The notes beneath the pieces were generated by a model. That model saw nothing but the letters and a program-made list of their open reading frames with translations. It made no database searches and was not told the origin of the DNA. From assembly GCF_000621745.1 (NCBI RefSeq), contig NZ_KK211339.1:123430-187429 (forward strand): DNA of 64,000 nucleotides, written 5' to 3'. This DNA is from Clostridium beijerinckii HUN142 (GTDB lineage: Bacteria; Bacillota; Clostridia; Clostridiales; Clostridiaceae). The position numbers were made by a program, and so were the translations under genes. This document shows positions 63,374 to 64,000 of the stretch, one piece after another (within the stretch, counting starts at the first letter, position 1; every line of letters begins with the position of its first letter).

Positions 63374-63683
63374 TATAGATAAACAACTTAAGAATTCGAC
63401 TTATTAGATGAACCTATTTATAGAGTTGCTAAAACTTTAAGCTCATATCTTAACTAGAAATCATAAATATATTTGTGGAGAAAACATTTGAAAATGAGCT
63501 ACTAAGATTCTTAGTTGTAGGTTGTTCCGATTTAGCTTGTCACACTGAAAGTGGAAGCATGCTAAAGTGGCTACAACCTGCTGCTTAGAATCTTTAGCGA
63601 TATTTTCATAGCTTTTCGGAACAAAATATTTATGATTTCGGTAAGTTATCACATAAATATAGTTTTAAAGTTGGTTATCAATA
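63374..63683 (-). mobile_element. MITE family C, copy C3 (310 bp, reverse)
   Basis: Reverse complement of C1 across its length. Left end TATAGATAAACAACTTAAGA; right end ...GGTTATCAATA, directly joined to the IS630 end through a shared TA. The small open frame at 63461-63652 on the minus strand is not coding. Confidence 0.85.
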
Positions 63684-64000
63684 TAGATATCCAACTTAAG
63701 AATTAAACTTATTCATAGTAATTTCTAGCATAGACTAATGACTTAACCATGTTAAAATCTTCATTTAAATGGATATATATTGAATTTATCGATTCAAAAA
63801 GCTCATCAATAGATATAAAAGCACTAGTACTAAAAATACAATTTTTCAACTTATTCCAGATATTTTCCTGTGGATTTAGAACTGGAGAATATCTAGGAGT
63901 ATTTATTAAAAACAATTCTTCGCTATGCGCGTCAGCGAAGTCCTGCATTATTCTAGAAGTGTGAAATTTAGCATTATCCAGTAAAACATACACTTTTTTA
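63682..64000 (-). mobile_element. IS630-family element, one end
   Basis: The end TATAGATATCCAACTTAAGAAT, then ACTTATT, lies 27 bp from the transposase stop. It is near-identical to the end of C3 (TATAGATAAACAACTTAAGAAT, then ACTTATT). The other end is outside the window. Confidence 0.75.
63709..64000 (-). CDS. IS630-family transposase, C-terminal part
   Basis: The frame is open to the window edge, so the N-terminus lies outside. Visible are VYVLLDNAKFHTSRIMQDF (second catalytic Asp of the DDE_3 domain) and LINTPRYSPVLNPQENIWNKLKN (third acidic residue, Glu in PQENIW). These are standard for IS630/Tc1-like transposases, which insert at TA. Ends NYYE. Intactness cannot be judged from this window. 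Confidence 0.88.
   Translation of the reverse strand, partial: KKVYVLLDNAKFHTSRIMQDFADAHSEELFLINTPRYSPVLNPQENIWNKLKNCIFSTSAFISIDELFESINSIYIHLNEDFNMVKSLVYARNYYE

Noticed and set aside
63461..63652. 63-codon open frame on the minus strand
   Set aside because: Entirely within MITE copy C3; the same DNA in copies C1 and C2 is not kept open.

Overview
The window looks like chromosome of a low-GC, spore-forming, motile, saccharolytic Clostridium (sensu stricto, probably the beijerinckii/butyricum-like group). The reasons are the very AT-rich DNA, strong GGAGG ribosome binding sites, a cotJ spore-coat operon, FabV-type enoyl-CoA reductase, orphan PAS histidine kinases and TPP-riboswitch control. 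Species is an inference. No rRNA, tRNA or CRISPR array was seen.

Layout. 0-3.4 kb: degenerate IS3-like element, MBL-fold hydrolase, and remnants of a small two-gene unit. 3.4-8.7 kb: LysR regulator plus ApbE (FMN transferase), divergent from a single-domain FMN reductase and a large FMN_red/FMN_bind/FAD_binding_2 flavoprotein; together these look like a soluble NAD(P)H-dependent 2-enoate reductase with its own maturase. 9-12 kb: DsbA/FrnE-like thiol oxidoreductase behind a strong promoter with a perfect 31-bp palindrome, a SEC-C zinc protein and an unknown. 12.2-19.2 kb: ammonium transporter with a leader terminator, TetR plus rifampin-phosphotransferase-like enzyme, and an 8-oxoguanine-deaminase-like amidohydrolase with a leader terminator. 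19.8-31 kb: orphan five-PAS histidine kinase, a complete Bce-type peptide-sensing/detoxification module (RR, HK, small exported protein, ATPase, permease) with a BceR-like box, and a chemoreceptor. 31.6-40.5 kb: GNAT, broken IS1595 transposase, Ser-rich exported protein with C-terminal glucan/choline-binding repeats, cotJABC with a His-rich CotJA, orphan lipoprotein SBP, GAF histidine kinase, small membrane protein.

42.8-51.3 kb is the most interesting block: NrtR-like Nudix regulator (degenerate Nudix box), short PRPP synthetase, nicotinamidase, NAMPT-type phosphoribosyltransferase, bacterial poly(ADP-ribose) glycohydrolase, J-domain/pseudokinase fusion, vWA protein and a divergent PurA-like ligase, all on one strand. 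The first half is NAD salvage from nicotinamide and PRPP; the second half suggests ADP-ribose turnover or stress/defence signalling that consumes NAD.

51.4-64 kb: MocR regulator with LysE exporter, Dus tRNA-modifying enzyme, FabV, a second histidine kinase sharing a C-terminal EFSDIY tail with the first, TPP riboswitch with tenA-thiZXY, and an IS630-family transposase running off the right edge.

The non-coding DNA is full of dispersed repeats: a 97-bp element ending in a hairpin with compensatory changes (three copies), an 85-110-bp palindromic element (four copies), a 105-110-bp element (three copies), and a 310-340-bp MITE family whose ends match the end of the IS630 element at the right edge. 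Several gene fragments (CDF transporter, YwbE, CotJ, retropepsin-like, IS1595 end) mark past deletions.
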